Source of the DNA: Planctomycetota bacterium | GTDB lineage: Bacteria; Planctomycetota; UBA8742; SKZP01; JAIOTL01 | Length of the DNA stretch: 15,440 nucleotides | NCBI GenBank assembly: GCA_021106775.1 | Contig: JAIOTL010000194.1 | Location: forward strand, 1 to 15,440 | Direction of reading: 5' to 3' | In this document: in pieces, positions 15,384-15,440 of the stretch | Layout: every line of letters starts with the position of its first letter | Position numbering within the stretch: position 1 is the first letter of the stretch | Made by a program: the position numbers and the translations under genes | The notes under the pieces: model-generated | What the model was told of the DNA's origin: nothing | What the model saw: the letters and a program-made list of their open reading frames with translations, nothing else | Databases searched by the model: none

Positions 15384-15440
15384 ACAAATTTCCTAAGTAC
15401 TCGTATAAATGTATCAATCGACAACAACACATTTACGTAA

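Overview
The window is about 15.4 kb of AT-rich DNA from a Gram-negative bacterium. Evidence for an outer membrane is two proteins with signal peptides, beta-barrel-like sequence and C-terminal aromatic residues. The partial gene at the left edge belongs to the 2-hydroxyacyl-CoA dehydratase activase family, which is typical of anaerobes. Several genes have clear Shine-Dalgarno sites, and some promoters resemble sigma-70 sites (TTGAAT-N17-TATAAT). TTG start codons also occur. A low-GC anaerobe of a phylum such as Spirochaetota, or a related candidate phylum, would fit, but I cannot assign a taxon from the sequence alone. No rRNA, tRNA, CRISPR array, transposase or phage gene was seen.

Left part (1-3223, + strand). 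It opens with the C-terminal half of a very large activase/HgdB-like protein, cut by the window edge. A separate two-gene cassette follows, with its own strong promoter and a dyad next to it. Its first gene encodes an unrecognised 159-aa protein. The second, overlapping by three bases, encodes a HEPN-type protein with the R-x4-H RNase motif. It looks like a toxin-antitoxin or defence-style pair with a non-standard partner.

Middle left (3224-4949, - strand). A decayed nested palindromic repeat (REP/dRS3-like) separates the HEPN cassette from a convergent pair. This pair is a UmuD-like S24 autoprotease with no umuC beside it, directly preceded by a 329-aa protein with a basic linker and a roughly 100-residue Asp/Glu-rich tail.

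Centre (4950-10866). An AT-rich gap of about 420 bp without a gene leads to an AlgE-like outer-membrane protein. Next is a DUF1015-family protein that has lost the family's His-His signature, preceded by a repeat-rich leader and a hairpin over its ribosome binding site. Then comes a DppC/OppC-type permease with two large insertions: a PDZ domain and a hydrophobic block inside the permease core. No matching DppB, ATPase or binding protein lies in the window.

Right part (10867-15440, - strand). A small outer-membrane protein has its own promoter. Upstream of it on the same strand is a run consisting of an unrecognised 235-aa protein, a membrane-bound HAMP/class III adenylate cyclase and a ROK-family sugar kinase. 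The kinase start overlaps the cyclase stop by one base, which suggests coupled expression of cAMP synthesis and sugar phosphorylation.

The best candidates for something undescribed are the HEPN cassette, the UmuD/acidic-tail pair, the degenerate DUF1015 protein with its structured leader, and the PDZ-containing permease.
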